Source: Methylovirgula sp. (GTDB lineage: Bacteria; Pseudomonadota; Alphaproteobacteria; Rhizobiales; Beijerinckiaceae). From it: DNA of 18,390 nucleotides. Within the stretch, counting starts at the first letter, position 1; each line of letters opens with the position of its first letter. Under the pieces are notes generated by a model. That model made no database searches. It had not been told where the DNA came from and worked only from the letters and a program-made list of their open reading frames with translations. The stretch spans positions 1 to 18,390 of the forward strand of contig JASHUD010000181.1 of assembly GCA_030040215.1 (NCBI GenBank), read 5' to 3'. This document shows, in pieces, positions 1 to 6,748 of this stretch. The translations under genes and the position numbers were made by a program.

Positions 1-1296
1 TATTACACGCTCGGCTGGGGCGGCTTCTGGTTTTGGGACCCGGTCGAGAACGCTTCGTTGATGCCGTGGATCGCGGCGACCGCGCTGCTCCATTCGGCCA
101 CCGTGATGGAAAAGCGCGAGGCGCTGAAGGTCTGGACGATCTTCCTGGCGATCCTCGCGTTTTCGCTGTCGCTCGTCGGCACGTTTATCGTGCGCTCCGG
201 CGTGCTGACCTCGGTGCACGCCTTCGCCAACGATCCGCGCCGCGGCGTGTTCATCCTGGCGATTCTGGTTTTTTTCATCGGCGGCTCGCTGCTGCTCTTC
301 GCGCTGCGCGCCAACGCCTTGAAGCCGGGCGGCTTCTTCGCGCCGGTCTCGCGTGAGGGCGCGCTCGTCCTCAACAATCTGGTGCTTTCGACCTGCTGCG
401 CGACGGTATTCATCGGTACGCTCTATCCGCTGGCGCTGCAGGCCTTGAACGGCGCCAAGATTTCGGTCGGGCCGCCGTTCTTCAATTTGACGTTCGTGCC
501 GCTCTTTTTGCCGCTCTGCGTGGTGATGCCAATCGCCCAGACTCTTGCCTGGAAGCGCGCCGATCTGTTGGGATCGGTGCAGCGGTTGTTCTTCGCCTTC
601 GTCTGCGGGGCGGCGCTGATGCTCTTTCTCGCCGCGGCGCGCGGCGGCCCGGCGATCTCGATCGTGCTCGCCGGGCTGGCGGTCTATTTGATGATCGGCG
701 CCTTCACGGATCTGGGCACGCGTATTTTCGGGCGCGCCGCCTTGGTGAAGGGCCATGTTCTCCGGCACGCGCTCGGCCTGCCGCGCTCGACCTACGGGAC
801 GGCGCTCGCCCATGCCGGCATCGGGCTCAGCCTGCTCGGGCTCGCGGCGACCGGCTGGGGGGCACAGAAGATCCTCGCCATGAAGCCCGGCGATGTCGCG
901 CGCGTCGGCCCCTATCAACTTGCGCTCGAAAGCATCGGCCCGCAGACCGGCCCGAACTATACGGCGACGGTCGCGCGCATGGCGATCCGCTCTGGCGGCG
1001 TCGAAATCGCCCAGGTCGATCCCGCCGTGCGCTTTTATCCGACCCGGCAGATGAGCCGATCCGAAGCCGGGATCAAGACGATCGATTTCGGCCAGGTCTA
1101 TGTCGGCATCAGCGACGGAACGATGCCGGGCAGCGTCAACGCGCGGCTCTATTGGAAGCCGCTCGTCACCTTCATCTGGTTCGGGGCGGTCGTGATGGCG
1201 CTCGGCGGGTTCTGTTCGCTGAGCGACCGGCGGCTCAGGATCGGCGTGGCGCGGCGGGTGCGCAAGCTTGTCGCGGCGCCGCAGGCGGCGGAATGA
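1..1296 (+). CDS. ccmF: Cytochrome c maturation protein CcmF, 3' part (5' end outside window)
   Basis: CcmF is an inner-membrane subunit of the System I haem lyase, which takes haem from CcmE and attaches it to apocytochrome c in the periplasm with CcmH. The window opens inside the gene, in the tryptophan-rich WWD signature (GWGGFWFWDPVENASLMPW). About 431 residues remain of a protein usually near 650, so roughly the first third is missing. Several hydrophobic helices follow (for example after the EKREALKVW stretch and around residues 95-110 and 195-225 of the visible part), then a large periplasmic segment and a last helix near the C-terminus. The stop codon overlaps the start of ccmH, as expected for a ccmI-E-F-H (cycHJKL) operon entering from the left. 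Family identity is secure; only the 5' end is lacking. Confidence 0.96.
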   Translation, partial: YYTLGWGGFWFWDPVENASLMPWIAATALLHSATVMEKREALKVWTIFLAILAFSLSLVGTFIVRSGVLTSVHAFANDPRRGVFILAILVFFIGGSLLLFALRANALKPGGFFAPVSREGALVLNNLVLSTCCATVFIGTLYPLALQALNGAKISVGPPFFNLTFVPLFLPLCVVMPIAQTLAWKRADLLGSVQRLFFAFVCGAALMLFLAAARGGPAISIVLAGLAVYLMIGAFTDLGTRIFGRAALVKGHVLRHALGLPRSTYGTALAHAGIGLSLLGLAATGWGAQKILAMKPGDVARVGPYQLALESIGPQTGPNYTATVARMAIRSGGVEIAQVDPAVRFYPTRQMSRSEAGIKTIDFGQVYVGISDGTMPGSVNARLYWKPLVTFIWFGAVVMALGGFCSLSDRRLRIGVARRVRKLVAAPQAAE

Positions 1297-1910
1297 TGCG
1301 CGCGATCAGCCGCATCTTCCTTCTCCCGCTTGCGGGAGAAGGTGGCGGGCAGAGCCCGCCGGATGAGGGCCTGCGTCACTTTCACGACCCCTCATCCGCC
1401 TCACTTCGTTCAGCAGCTTCTCCCGCAAGCGGGAGAAGGGGAGCGCGCCTTTTTGCATTCGCCGGCCTGCTATTCCTGTCTTTCCCCGCTGTAGTCGCAT
1501 TCGCCGTTACGCCCGACGAGATGCTCGCCGATCCGAAGCTCGAGGCGCGCGCCGAGGCGCTTTCGGCGGGGCTGCGCTGCATGGTCTGCCAGAACGAGTC
1601 GATCGACGAGTCGGACGCTGCGCTCGCCCACGACATCCGCGTGCTGATCCGTCAGCAGATGCTTGCCGGCAAAAGCGACGCCGAGATCCGCGCCTTTCTG
1701 GTCGCGCGCTACGGCGATTTTGTCCTGCTGAAGCCGCCGTTCAAGCCGGAAACCATTCTGTTATGGGGCGCCCCGCTTCTGCTGCTCCTCGCCGGCGGAG
1801 CGGCAATCGCGGTTTCGGCGAGACAGCGCAAAACCGCGGCCCCTGCTGCGTCGCTGAGCACGGAGGAAAAGGCGAAACTCGCGGCGCTGGTCGGCGACGA
1901 GAAGCGCTAA
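1293..1910 (+). CDS. ccmH: Cytochrome c maturation protein CcmH with a repeat-encoded N-terminal insertion
   Basis: CcmH (CycL) is a membrane-anchored periplasmic thiol-disulfide protein that reduces apocytochrome c and works with CcmF in haem attachment. The active-site motif LRCMVCQN (Cys96 and Cys99) followed by SIDESDA is intact, and a membrane helix lies near residues 152-170 (ILLWGAPLLLLLAGGAA). The start is the ATG at 1293 or the next one at 1296, overlapping the ccmF stop. No other ATG, GTG or TTG occurs in frame until 1521, which lies beyond the signal sequence, so translation must cross the palindromic repeat at 1319-1441. That repeat adds about 41 residues (10-50) before the hydrophobic signal segment (52-71). 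The protein is therefore about 205 residues instead of the usual 150-165. It is probably still functional because the frame and all family residues are kept. Confidence 0.93.
   Translation: MMRAISRIFLLPLAGEGGGQSPPDEGLRHFHDPSSASLRSAASPASGRRGARLFAFAGLLFLSFPAVVAFAVTPDEMLADPKLEARAEALSAGLRCMVCQNESIDESDAALAHDIRVLIRQQMLAGKSDAEIRAFLVARYGDFVLLKPPFKPETILLWGAPLLLLLAGGAAIAVSARQRKTAAPAASLSTEEKAKLAALVGDEKR
1319..1441. repeat. Palindromic repeat element inside the ccmH coding sequence
   Basis: The element consists of two inverted arms. Each arm has a small hairpin (CTTCTCCCGC, 2-base loop, GCGGGAGAAG) at 1319-1342 and 1417-1438. Each hairpin is followed, after an 18-base variable spacer, by the core CGGATGAGGG (near 1360-1369, and inverted at 1388-1398). 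The arms face each other around a centre near 1378, so the whole element folds as a large cruciform-like structure. Its length as delimited is 123 bases, a multiple of three. Repeats of this style are common between genes in Hyphomicrobiales genomes (recalled, not searched). Here it lies in the region coding for the N-terminus of CcmH. Confidence 0.85.
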
Positions 1911-1970
1911 GCGGCGCGCCGCCCCATTGCCGCATTGCCGGGGGGCGGCTACGCTGCGCCCGGTTCAAGC

Positions 1971-2585
1971 GTGGCCCGCCTCGTGTCCAGCCTTCTCGCT
2001 CTCTGTTTCGGGTATTTCTGCGGTTCGATCCCGTTCGGCCTGCTGCTGACGCGTCTGGCGCGCACGCGGGATCTGCGTTCCATCGGCTCGGGAAACATCG
2101 GTGCAACCAACGTATTGCGCACCGGGCGCAAGGATCTGGCGCTCGCCACGCTCGTCCTCGATGCGCTGAAGGGCGCCGCGGCGGTGCTGATCGTGGGCCA
2201 TGGTGCACCGGGTTTTCCTGAGCTCGCCGCCGCGTTCGGGGCCTTTCTCGGGCATCTCTTTCCCGTCTGGCTGAAATGCAAAGGCGGCAAGGGGGTCGCA
2301 ACCTTTCTCGGCTCTCTCCTGGCGCTCGACTGGCCGACCGGGCTCGTGTTCATGGCCGTTTGGCTGATCGTCGCAGCCGCGACGCGCTATTCTTCGGCGG
2401 CGGCATTGACGGCGAGCGCCGCCACGCCGGTCGTGGCGCTGCTCTTCGGGCGCGCCGATCTTGCCGCCCTGTTCAGCTTGCTTGCGCTGCTGCTTTGGTT
2501 CCAGCACCGGGCCAATATTTCCCGCCTGGTCAACGGCACCGAGACGAAGATCGGCGAGACCGGCAAGAGCGGCGAGCTGACATGA
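1971..2585 (+). CDS. plsY: Glycerol-3-phosphate acyltransferase PlsY
   Basis: PlsY is an inner-membrane enzyme that transfers an acyl group from acyl-phosphate to glycerol 3-phosphate, the first step of phospholipid synthesis. All family blocks are visible: GSIPFGLLLTRL near the N-terminus, SIGSGNIGATNVLRTGRK, KGGKGVATFLGSLLALD, and the C-terminal HRANISRLVNGTETKIG. Five or so hydrophobic helices fit the family. The start is unsure. GTG at 1971 gives 204 residues, GTG at 1983 gives 200, and TTG at 1935 gives 216; none has a clear ribosome binding site, and the first two match the usual length near 200. The gene starts about 60 bases after ccmH, and its stop overlaps the start of dprA (ATGA), which indicates translational coupling. 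In many Hyphomicrobiales plsY and dprA are neighbours. Confidence 0.94.
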   Translation: MARLVSSLLALCFGYFCGSIPFGLLLTRLARTRDLRSIGSGNIGATNVLRTGRKDLALATLVLDALKGAAAVLIVGHGAPGFPELAAAFGAFLGHLFPVWLKCKGGKGVATFLGSLLALDWPTGLVFMAVWLIVAAATRYSSAAALTASAATPVVALLFGRADLAALFSLLALLLWFQHRANISRLVNGTETKIGETGKSGELT

Positions 2586-3790
2586 ACGCCGAGGCGGGTT
2601 TGCAGCTCACGGATGCGCAGCGTTTCGATTGGCTGCGGCTGTGGCGCAGCGAATCGATCGGGCCGCGTACCTTCGGCACGTTGATCAATCGGTTCGGCAG
2701 CGCCCGCGCCGCTCTCGAAGCGCTGCCGCGGCTGGCGTCCGGCAAGGCGGTCAGGATTGCCGGTAAAGAAGAAATCGAGCGCGAGTTCGCGCTTGCTGAA
2801 GCGTGCGGGGCGCGGTTCGTCGCGCTCGGCGAAGCGGATTATCCCGCGTTGCTGCGCAAGATCGATACGGCGCCGCCGTTGATCGCCGTGCGCGGCGCGG
2901 TGTCGGTTTTTGCGCGCCCTGCCGTTGCCATCGTGGGTTCGCGGAATGCCTCGGGCGCCGGCCTCGCCTTCACCGAACGGCTGTCGCGCGGCTTGGCGCA
3001 GGCCGGCTTTGTCATCGTCTCGGGGCTGGCGCGCGGCATCGATATCCGTGCCCATCAGACGGCCGCGGAAACAGGGACGATTGCGGTACTCGCCGGCGGC
3101 CATGACAGGATTTATCCCGCCGAACACGCCGACGCGCTCGAACGATTTCTCGAGCGCGGTGCGGCGATCAGCGAGATGCCGTTCGGTTGGGAAGCGCGGG
3201 GCAGGGACTTTCCGCGCCGCAATCGGATCATCGCCGGGCTCGCGCAAGGCAGCGTCATCGTCGAAGCGGCGCGCCGCTCGGGTTCGCTGATCACCGCACG
3301 GTTTGCGGCGGAGCAGGGCCGCGAAGTCTTTGCCGTGCCGGGCTCGCCGCTCGATCCGCGCGCCGAGGGAACCAATGAACTCATTCGCGACGGCGCAACG
3401 CTCTGCACCTCGGCGCAGGACGTGATCGACGCGCTTGCCCGGCAGATCGGCGAGCTGCCGCGTTCGGACCTGCTTTCGGAGCCGGCACCTCGTCAGCCCA
3501 ACGACGAACCCTTGTGGGAAGAACTCGACCTGCCGGAGATCGCGGCCCCACCGAGCGGGGCGGCGGAACCCGGCCAAGCCGATTTTGTCGCGCCAAACGG
3601 AACGAAAGAGGCGCGCGGCGAGGCGACGCGGGCGCGGATCATCTCCCTTCTCGGACCCGCACCGATCTCGGTCGACGAATTGGCTCGCGTCGCCGAAACA
3701 TCGGCGCGCGAGGTGCGCACCATCCTCTTCGAGCTCGAACTTGCCGGCCGGCTCGAACGGCATGGAGGCGATCTCGTGAGTCTTCTTTAG
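2582..3790 (+). CDS. dprA: DNA-processing protein DprA
   Basis: DprA binds incoming single-stranded DNA and loads RecA during natural transformation; it is widespread even in bacteria not known to be transformable. The 402-residue product has an N-terminal helical (SAM-like) segment at about residues 10-75. The Rossmann-fold core covers about 85-290, with GSRNAS (119-124), SGLARGID (147-154), FPRRNRIIAGL (210-220) and SGSLITA (233-239). A C-terminal winged-helix domain lies at about 333-402 (TRARIISLLGPAPISVDELA onward). The ATG at 2582 overlaps the plsY stop, and the open frame upstream is only the plsY shadow. The topA gene that often follows dprA in related genomes is absent: the next gene is on the opposite strand, 16 bases away. 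Confidence 0.95.
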   Translation: MNAEAGLQLTDAQRFDWLRLWRSESIGPRTFGTLINRFGSARAALEALPRLASGKAVRIAGKEEIEREFALAEACGARFVALGEADYPALLRKIDTAPPLIAVRGAVSVFARPAVAIVGSRNASGAGLAFTERLSRGLAQAGFVIVSGLARGIDIRAHQTAAETGTIAVLAGGHDRIYPAEHADALERFLERGAAISEMPFGWEARGRDFPRRNRIIAGLAQGSVIVEAARRSGSLITARFAAEQGREVFAVPGSPLDPRAEGTNELIRDGATLCTSAQDVIDALARQIGELPRSDLLSEPAPRQPNDEPLWEELDLPEIAAPPSGAAEPGQADFVAPNGTKEARGEATRARIISLLGPAPISVDELARVAETSAREVRTILFELELAGRLERHGGDLVSLL

Positions 3791-3806
3791 CCGCCGTTTA
3801 CGCGAT

Positions 3807-4037
3807 CTATATCCGCGCGCGGTGCGACTCAGCTTCCATTCGCGCCATGTTGAGAAAATAGGTGAGCGTATGGAGCCGCGCGGCGCCGGCAAGGCGAGCA
3901 AGCTCTCCACTCATTTCGGCAATGTATTCGGCAACGGCGACAGGATCTTCAGGCGCCTCACGCGGCTCTTGCAAAGGCTTGCGCGCCGAAGGGCGAGCTA
4001 TTTTATCGGCGAATTGCCGGGGTTTAGCCGCTCGCAA
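3807..4037 (-). CDS. Small conserved-looking hypothetical protein
   Basis: This is a 76-residue soluble protein with no signal peptide or membrane helix. The first 30 residues are basic and proline-rich. The C-terminal part (EYIAEMSGELARLAGAAR, then a stretch ending LNMARMEAESHR) reads as two amphipathic helices. I recall similar short proteins with an AEYIAEL..ELxxLA..LxTLxYxLDMARLEA pattern in Hyphomicrobiales genomes, but no function is known to me. The proposed start is TTG at 4037, with only a weak ribosome binding site; a sigma-70-like promoter sits about 40 bases upstream (4086-4114). It converges on dprA with a 16-base gap. The function is unknown; its reality rests on the pattern recalled and the promoter. 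Confidence 0.62.
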   Translation of the reverse strand: MRAAKPRQFADKIARPSARKPLQEPREAPEDPVAVAEYIAEMSGELARLAGAARLHTLTYFLNMARMEAESHRARI

Positions 4038-4085
4038 GGAAGAATCTCAACTGCCGGCAGTGTGGCCTAACGTCTACACGTAAAA

Positions 4086-4114
4086 GTTGTACATGATTCT
4101 CAATCGCGCGTCAA
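4086..4114 (-). promoter_or_regulatory. Probable sigma-70-type promoter of the small gene at 3807-4037
   Basis: Read on the minus strand, TTGACG (4114-4109) is followed after exactly 17 bases by TACAAC (4091-4086). These match the -35 and -10 consensus at five and four of six positions. Transcription would begin near 4079 and leave a leader of about 40 bases before the TTG start at 4037. This is a motif match only. Confidence 0.5.
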
Positions 4115-4170
4115 CCGCGCTGCTCGCACGAACGCACTTTGCTCAGGAAATTCGGCGCCAAGGGACCTAG

Positions 4171-4203
4171 AAAAAGCTAGGCCGCTGGGGAGCGGCCTAG
4201 CTT
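4171..4203 (-). terminator. Intrinsic terminator of the small secreted protein gene
   Basis: A perfect 13-bp stem (AAGCTAGGCCGCT paired with AGCGGCCTAGCTT, 4174-4186 with 4191-4203) closes on a 4-base loop. On the minus strand it is followed by a run of five T. It lies 22 bases beyond the stop codon of the gene at 4226-4504 and faces the right way to end its transcript, isolating that gene from the next minus-strand gene. Confidence 0.87.
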
Positions 4204-4225
4204 CAATGTTCCGAGAACGATCCGG

Positions 4226-4504
4226 TCAGCACTTGCCCGACACGCTGCCGCCGGGGTTGCTGTTGGGGCCGCCCGACGCGGTCGAGCGTTTTTCGGTGCC
4301 GCCGCCGCGGTCGCTGGTGCCGCTCGCTTGTTTGTTGCAGGGCTTCACGCCTTGTCCAGGCTGCATCGCTTGCCCATTCGGAGCGTTGGGGGCGGTGGCC
4401 GCTTTCGAATGCGCGGTGGGATTGCTGCTGGGCATGCTGGTTTGCGCCAAACACGCGCCGGAAATGCCGAACGAAAGCGCGGCCGCGAGAAGTAAGGATT
4501 TCAT
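4226..4504 (-). CDS. Small secreted low-complexity protein, function unknown
   Basis: The 92-residue product has a clear Sec signal peptide (MKSLLLAAALSFGISGACLA, cleavage probably before Gln21). The mature part of about 70 residues is rich in Gly, Ser, Asn, Pro and Thr, is probably disordered, and has two cysteines: one mid-chain (VKPCNKQ) and one as the last residue (SGKC). The cysteine in the signal sequence is not in a proper lipobox, so a lipoprotein is unlikely. A very strong ribosome binding site (GAGGAGG) precedes the ATG at 4504, a strong terminator follows the gene, and an EcfG-like promoter motif precedes it. It looks like a single-gene unit that can be strongly expressed under stress. 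I do not recognise the family. Confidence 0.8.
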   Translation of the reverse strand: MKSLLLAAALSFGISGACLAQTSMPSSNPTAHSKAATAPNAPNGQAMQPGQGVKPCNKQASGTSDRGGGTEKRSTASGGPNSNPGGSVSGKC

Positions 4505-4540
4505 AGGTTCCTCCTCATTCTTATTCTACGGAGACCGGTC

Positions 4541-4565
4541 AACCCGGGCGACGCCGAACGGTTCC
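4541..4565 (-). promoter_or_regulatory. Candidate EcfG (general stress sigma factor) promoter
   Basis: On the minus strand GGAAC (4565-4561) is followed after 17 bases by GTT (4543-4541). This fits the pattern known for EcfG/RpoE2-type sigma factors of Alphaproteobacteria, GGAAC-N18/19-TT. The expected transcript start is about 30 bases before the ATG at 4504, and the leader contains the GAGGAGG ribosome binding site. The same motif with the same spacing occurs at 15477-15501. Motif match only. Confidence 0.5.
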
Positions 4566-4672
4566 CCGTCCGAAATCCGCGAAGCCGACCGGCATCGGCA
4601 AAGCGCCGTTTCTAGAAATGCGGGTGATGCAATGGCTTATCGGATGCTGCGGCGCTGCCGCTTGATCGATGA

Positions 4673-6004
4673 TCAGCGATCGACGGCCGCCGCGACGAGC
4701 TCGGCGCCAGCTCTCATAAAGCGTACCGGATCGACGGGTTGGCCATCGATGCGAACTTCGTAATGAAGATGCGGACCCGTTGCGCGGCCGGTCGCGCCGA
4801 TATGGCCGAGAACGGTCCCCGGGCTGACGTTCTGTCCGGGCACGACGTCGATGCTGGAGAGATGCGCGTAGCGGGTCGAAAGGCCGTTGCCGTGATCGAC
4901 CTCGACCATATTGCCGTAGCCGCCGTCAAAACCGGCGCTGACCACCCGTCCGACGGCAGTCGCACGCACCGGGGCGCCGTATCCGTCGACTAGGTCCACG
5001 CCGGTATGCAGCGCGGGCGTACCGAGAAAGGGATCGATGCGTGGCCCGAATTCCGAGCTAATTCCGGGGTCGCCGGGCAACGGAATTTGCAACGGCACGT
5101 GCGGCAGTATGCGGCGCAGCCGCTCGGCCGTAGCAATCGCCGTTTCGGCTTGATTCGCCGCCGTCGCAAAAGACGAGCCGTCGGATAGAATTGGCAGCGG
5201 GACGAATGGGCCGCCCATGCCGCCGGCCGGCGCTCGGCTTGGTTCGGACGCCGCGCTCAAACGGTCGGCGGAAAGACCCGTCGCGGCGAGCGCCGCGCGG
5301 ATTCGCGCCGAGAGCAGATTTGCGGGGCGTTGCAGATCGGCGAGGATCGCAAGATCCTGCCGGTCGACGCGATCATAACGATTGAAGAGAAGCTGAATAC
5401 GCGTCGCAAAGGGCAAGTCCGAGTCGAAGTCGATCGGCGACATCATCGCCGGACTTGAACCGCTACTCGAATCGCCGCCCGTGCCATTGCGCAGCTGCAG
5501 ATCGAATCCTTCGGGATGCGGCTTGCCGTCGGCCGGAGCACTCGGCGCGACGACCGGCGCTTCGCTCTGCGGCAACGCCGCAGATTCGTTTGCGTTGCCG
5601 TCGGAAGGACGTACGGATTCGATCCGTTCGGCCAGCGCCGCGACGAGCGCGGTGCGGCTTTCGACCTGATCTTGCCGTGCCGCAAGCGCCCGAACCTGCG
5701 CGGTGAAATCCGTTTGGTCGGCACGCGCTTGCTCGGAGGCCGTCTCAAGTTGGTTGCGCAGCGCCGCGATGCGGTCTTCATAGGCATACTGCATCTCGAC
5801 TTGATGCCGCGTGAGCGTCTGGAGAAGATCATCGTGGAAGACGAAGTAGCAGGTTGCCGCGAGATAGAGCAAAGCGACAAACGGCAAAAGCCCCAGCAAC
5901 GCGACGGCGAGACCGCGCGGCAGCGCCAAAGTTCGTGAAAACGCACCGTAGGCGAAGGTGAGCCGTAAGCGACGCGCCCCGACATTGCTCCGACGGGAAA
6001 TCAT
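4673..6004 (-). CDS. Membrane-anchored M23 family peptidase (LytM-type cell wall endopeptidase)
   Basis: M23 zinc peptidases cut peptide cross-links of peptidoglycan, or regulate other hydrolases when inactive. The 443-residue product has a basic N-terminus, one membrane helix at about residues 32-56 and a predicted coiled coil at about 65-115. A low-complexity linker follows, and the M23 domain lies at about 314-425. The zinc and catalytic residues appear complete: His333 and Asp337 in HTGVD, His381 in YAHL, and His412/His414 in PHLHYE. It should therefore be active, with the domain in the periplasm. I chose ATG at 6004, with GGAG six bases upstream, over TTG at 6010. The peroxiredoxin gene ends 85 bases upstream on the same strand, so co-transcription is possible. 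Cell wall turnover during growth or division is an inference from the domain layout. Confidence 0.92.
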   Translation of the reverse strand: MISRRSNVGARRLRLTFAYGAFSRTLALPRGLAVALLGLLPFVALLYLAATCYFVFHDDLLQTLTRHQVEMQYAYEDRIAALRNQLETASEQARADQTDFTAQVRALAARQDQVESRTALVAALAERIESVRPSDGNANESAALPQSEAPVVAPSAPADGKPHPEGFDLQLRNGTGGDSSSGSSPAMMSPIDFDSDLPFATRIQLLFNRYDRVDRQDLAILADLQRPANLLSARIRAALAATGLSADRLSAASEPSRAPAGGMGGPFVPLPILSDGSSFATAANQAETAIATAERLRRILPHVPLQIPLPGDPGISSEFGPRIDPFLGTPALHTGVDLVDGYGAPVRATAVGRVVSAGFDGGYGNMVEVDHGNGLSTRYAHLSSIDVVPGQNVSPGTVLGHIGATGRATGPHLHYEVRIDGQPVDPVRFMRAGAELVAAAVDR

Positions 6005-6089
6005 CCTCAACTCCGCCGACGACGGATGGAGAACTGATAAGAACCGGTTAGGGTTAATATCCCGCTAATCGAAAGCGCCGAGCGCCGGA

Positions 6090-6563
6090 TCAGGTCAAAT
6101 CCTTGACCGCGCTCAGCACCGCGTCGGCGTGGCCGGGCACCTTCACCTTGTTCCAAACCTGCGCAATCTTCCCGTCCGGGGCGATGAGAAAGGTTGTGCG
6201 CTCGACGCCCATATAGCGGCGCCCATACATGCTCTTTTCGGTCCATACGCCGTAGGCCTCGAGCGTCGATCTCGTTTCGTCCGAGACGAGGTTGAGATCG
6301 AGCGCGTGCTTGCTCTTGAACTTTTGATGGCTCAAGGTCGAATCGGGCGATACGCCAAGAATGACGGCGCCGGCTTTGTCGAAATCGCGTTTGTGGGCGT
6401 TGAAGTCGATGGCTTCTTTGGTGCAGCCGCTGGTGTCGTCCTTGGGATAGAAATAGAGAACGAGCTTCTTTCCGTAAAAAGACTTCAGAGTTCGGATCGC
6501 TCCGGAGTCATCCGGCAGCTTGAAATCCGGAGCTTTGTCGCCCACGCCGGGTTTCCTGCGCAT
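6090..6563 (-). CDS. bcp: BCP/PrxQ-type peroxiredoxin with one cysteine
   Basis: BCP-type peroxiredoxins reduce hydrogen peroxide and organic hydroperoxides in the cytoplasm using thioredoxin or another thiol donor. The 157-residue protein has the thioredoxin-like fold signature (GDKAPDFKLPDDSG, LVLYFYPKDDTSGCTKEA, and later GVERTTFLIAPDGKI). Cys47 is the peroxidatic cysteine, with Pro40 and Thr44 in the expected places. The resolving cysteine that E. coli Bcp has five residues later is Ile52 here, and the protein contains no other cysteine, so it must work by a 1-Cys mechanism. The ATG at 6563 is preceded by AAGGAAGG at good spacing. The AsmA-like gene diverges upstream and the M23 peptidase gene follows downstream. 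Confidence 0.93.
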   Translation of the reverse strand: MRRKPGVGDKAPDFKLPDDSGAIRTLKSFYGKKLVLYFYPKDDTSGCTKEAIDFNAHKRDFDKAGAVILGVSPDSTLSHQKFKSKHALDLNLVSDETRSTLEAYGVWTEKSMYGRRYMGVERTTFLIAPDGKIAQVWNKVKVPGHADAVLSAVKDLT

Positions 6564-6689
6564 CTTCGCCTTCCTTTCGTCCCAATAACCGGCAATTCGC
6601 TAGGCGACGGCAAGCGGCAACGAGGCCGAGAGCGCTTCCTGCCGAAGGGCGGCGGGCCGATTTACCTGCGCCGGTTTCGACAAACCACG

Positions 6690-6695
6690 TATAGT
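6690..6695 (+). promoter_or_regulatory. Possible -10 element of the AsmA-like gene
   Basis: TATAGT (within GTATAGTCAGG) lies about 55 bases before the proposed TTG start at 6749 and matches the -10 consensus at five of six positions. The -35 region is not recognisable. The same octamer GTATAGTC occurs before anmK (16914-16921), which slightly raises the likelihood that it is a promoter element. Weak evidence. Confidence 0.3.
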
Positions 6696-6748
6696 CAGGT
6701 ACGAATCGGCTTTCCAGCCCGTGCTTGTTCGCGAAAGGCCCGTTTGGT

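Noticed and set aside
2387..3910. A 507-codon minus-strand frame opposite dprA
   Set aside because: It is compositionally a shadow, with no family resemblance, and it overlaps the secure dprA gene over almost its whole length.
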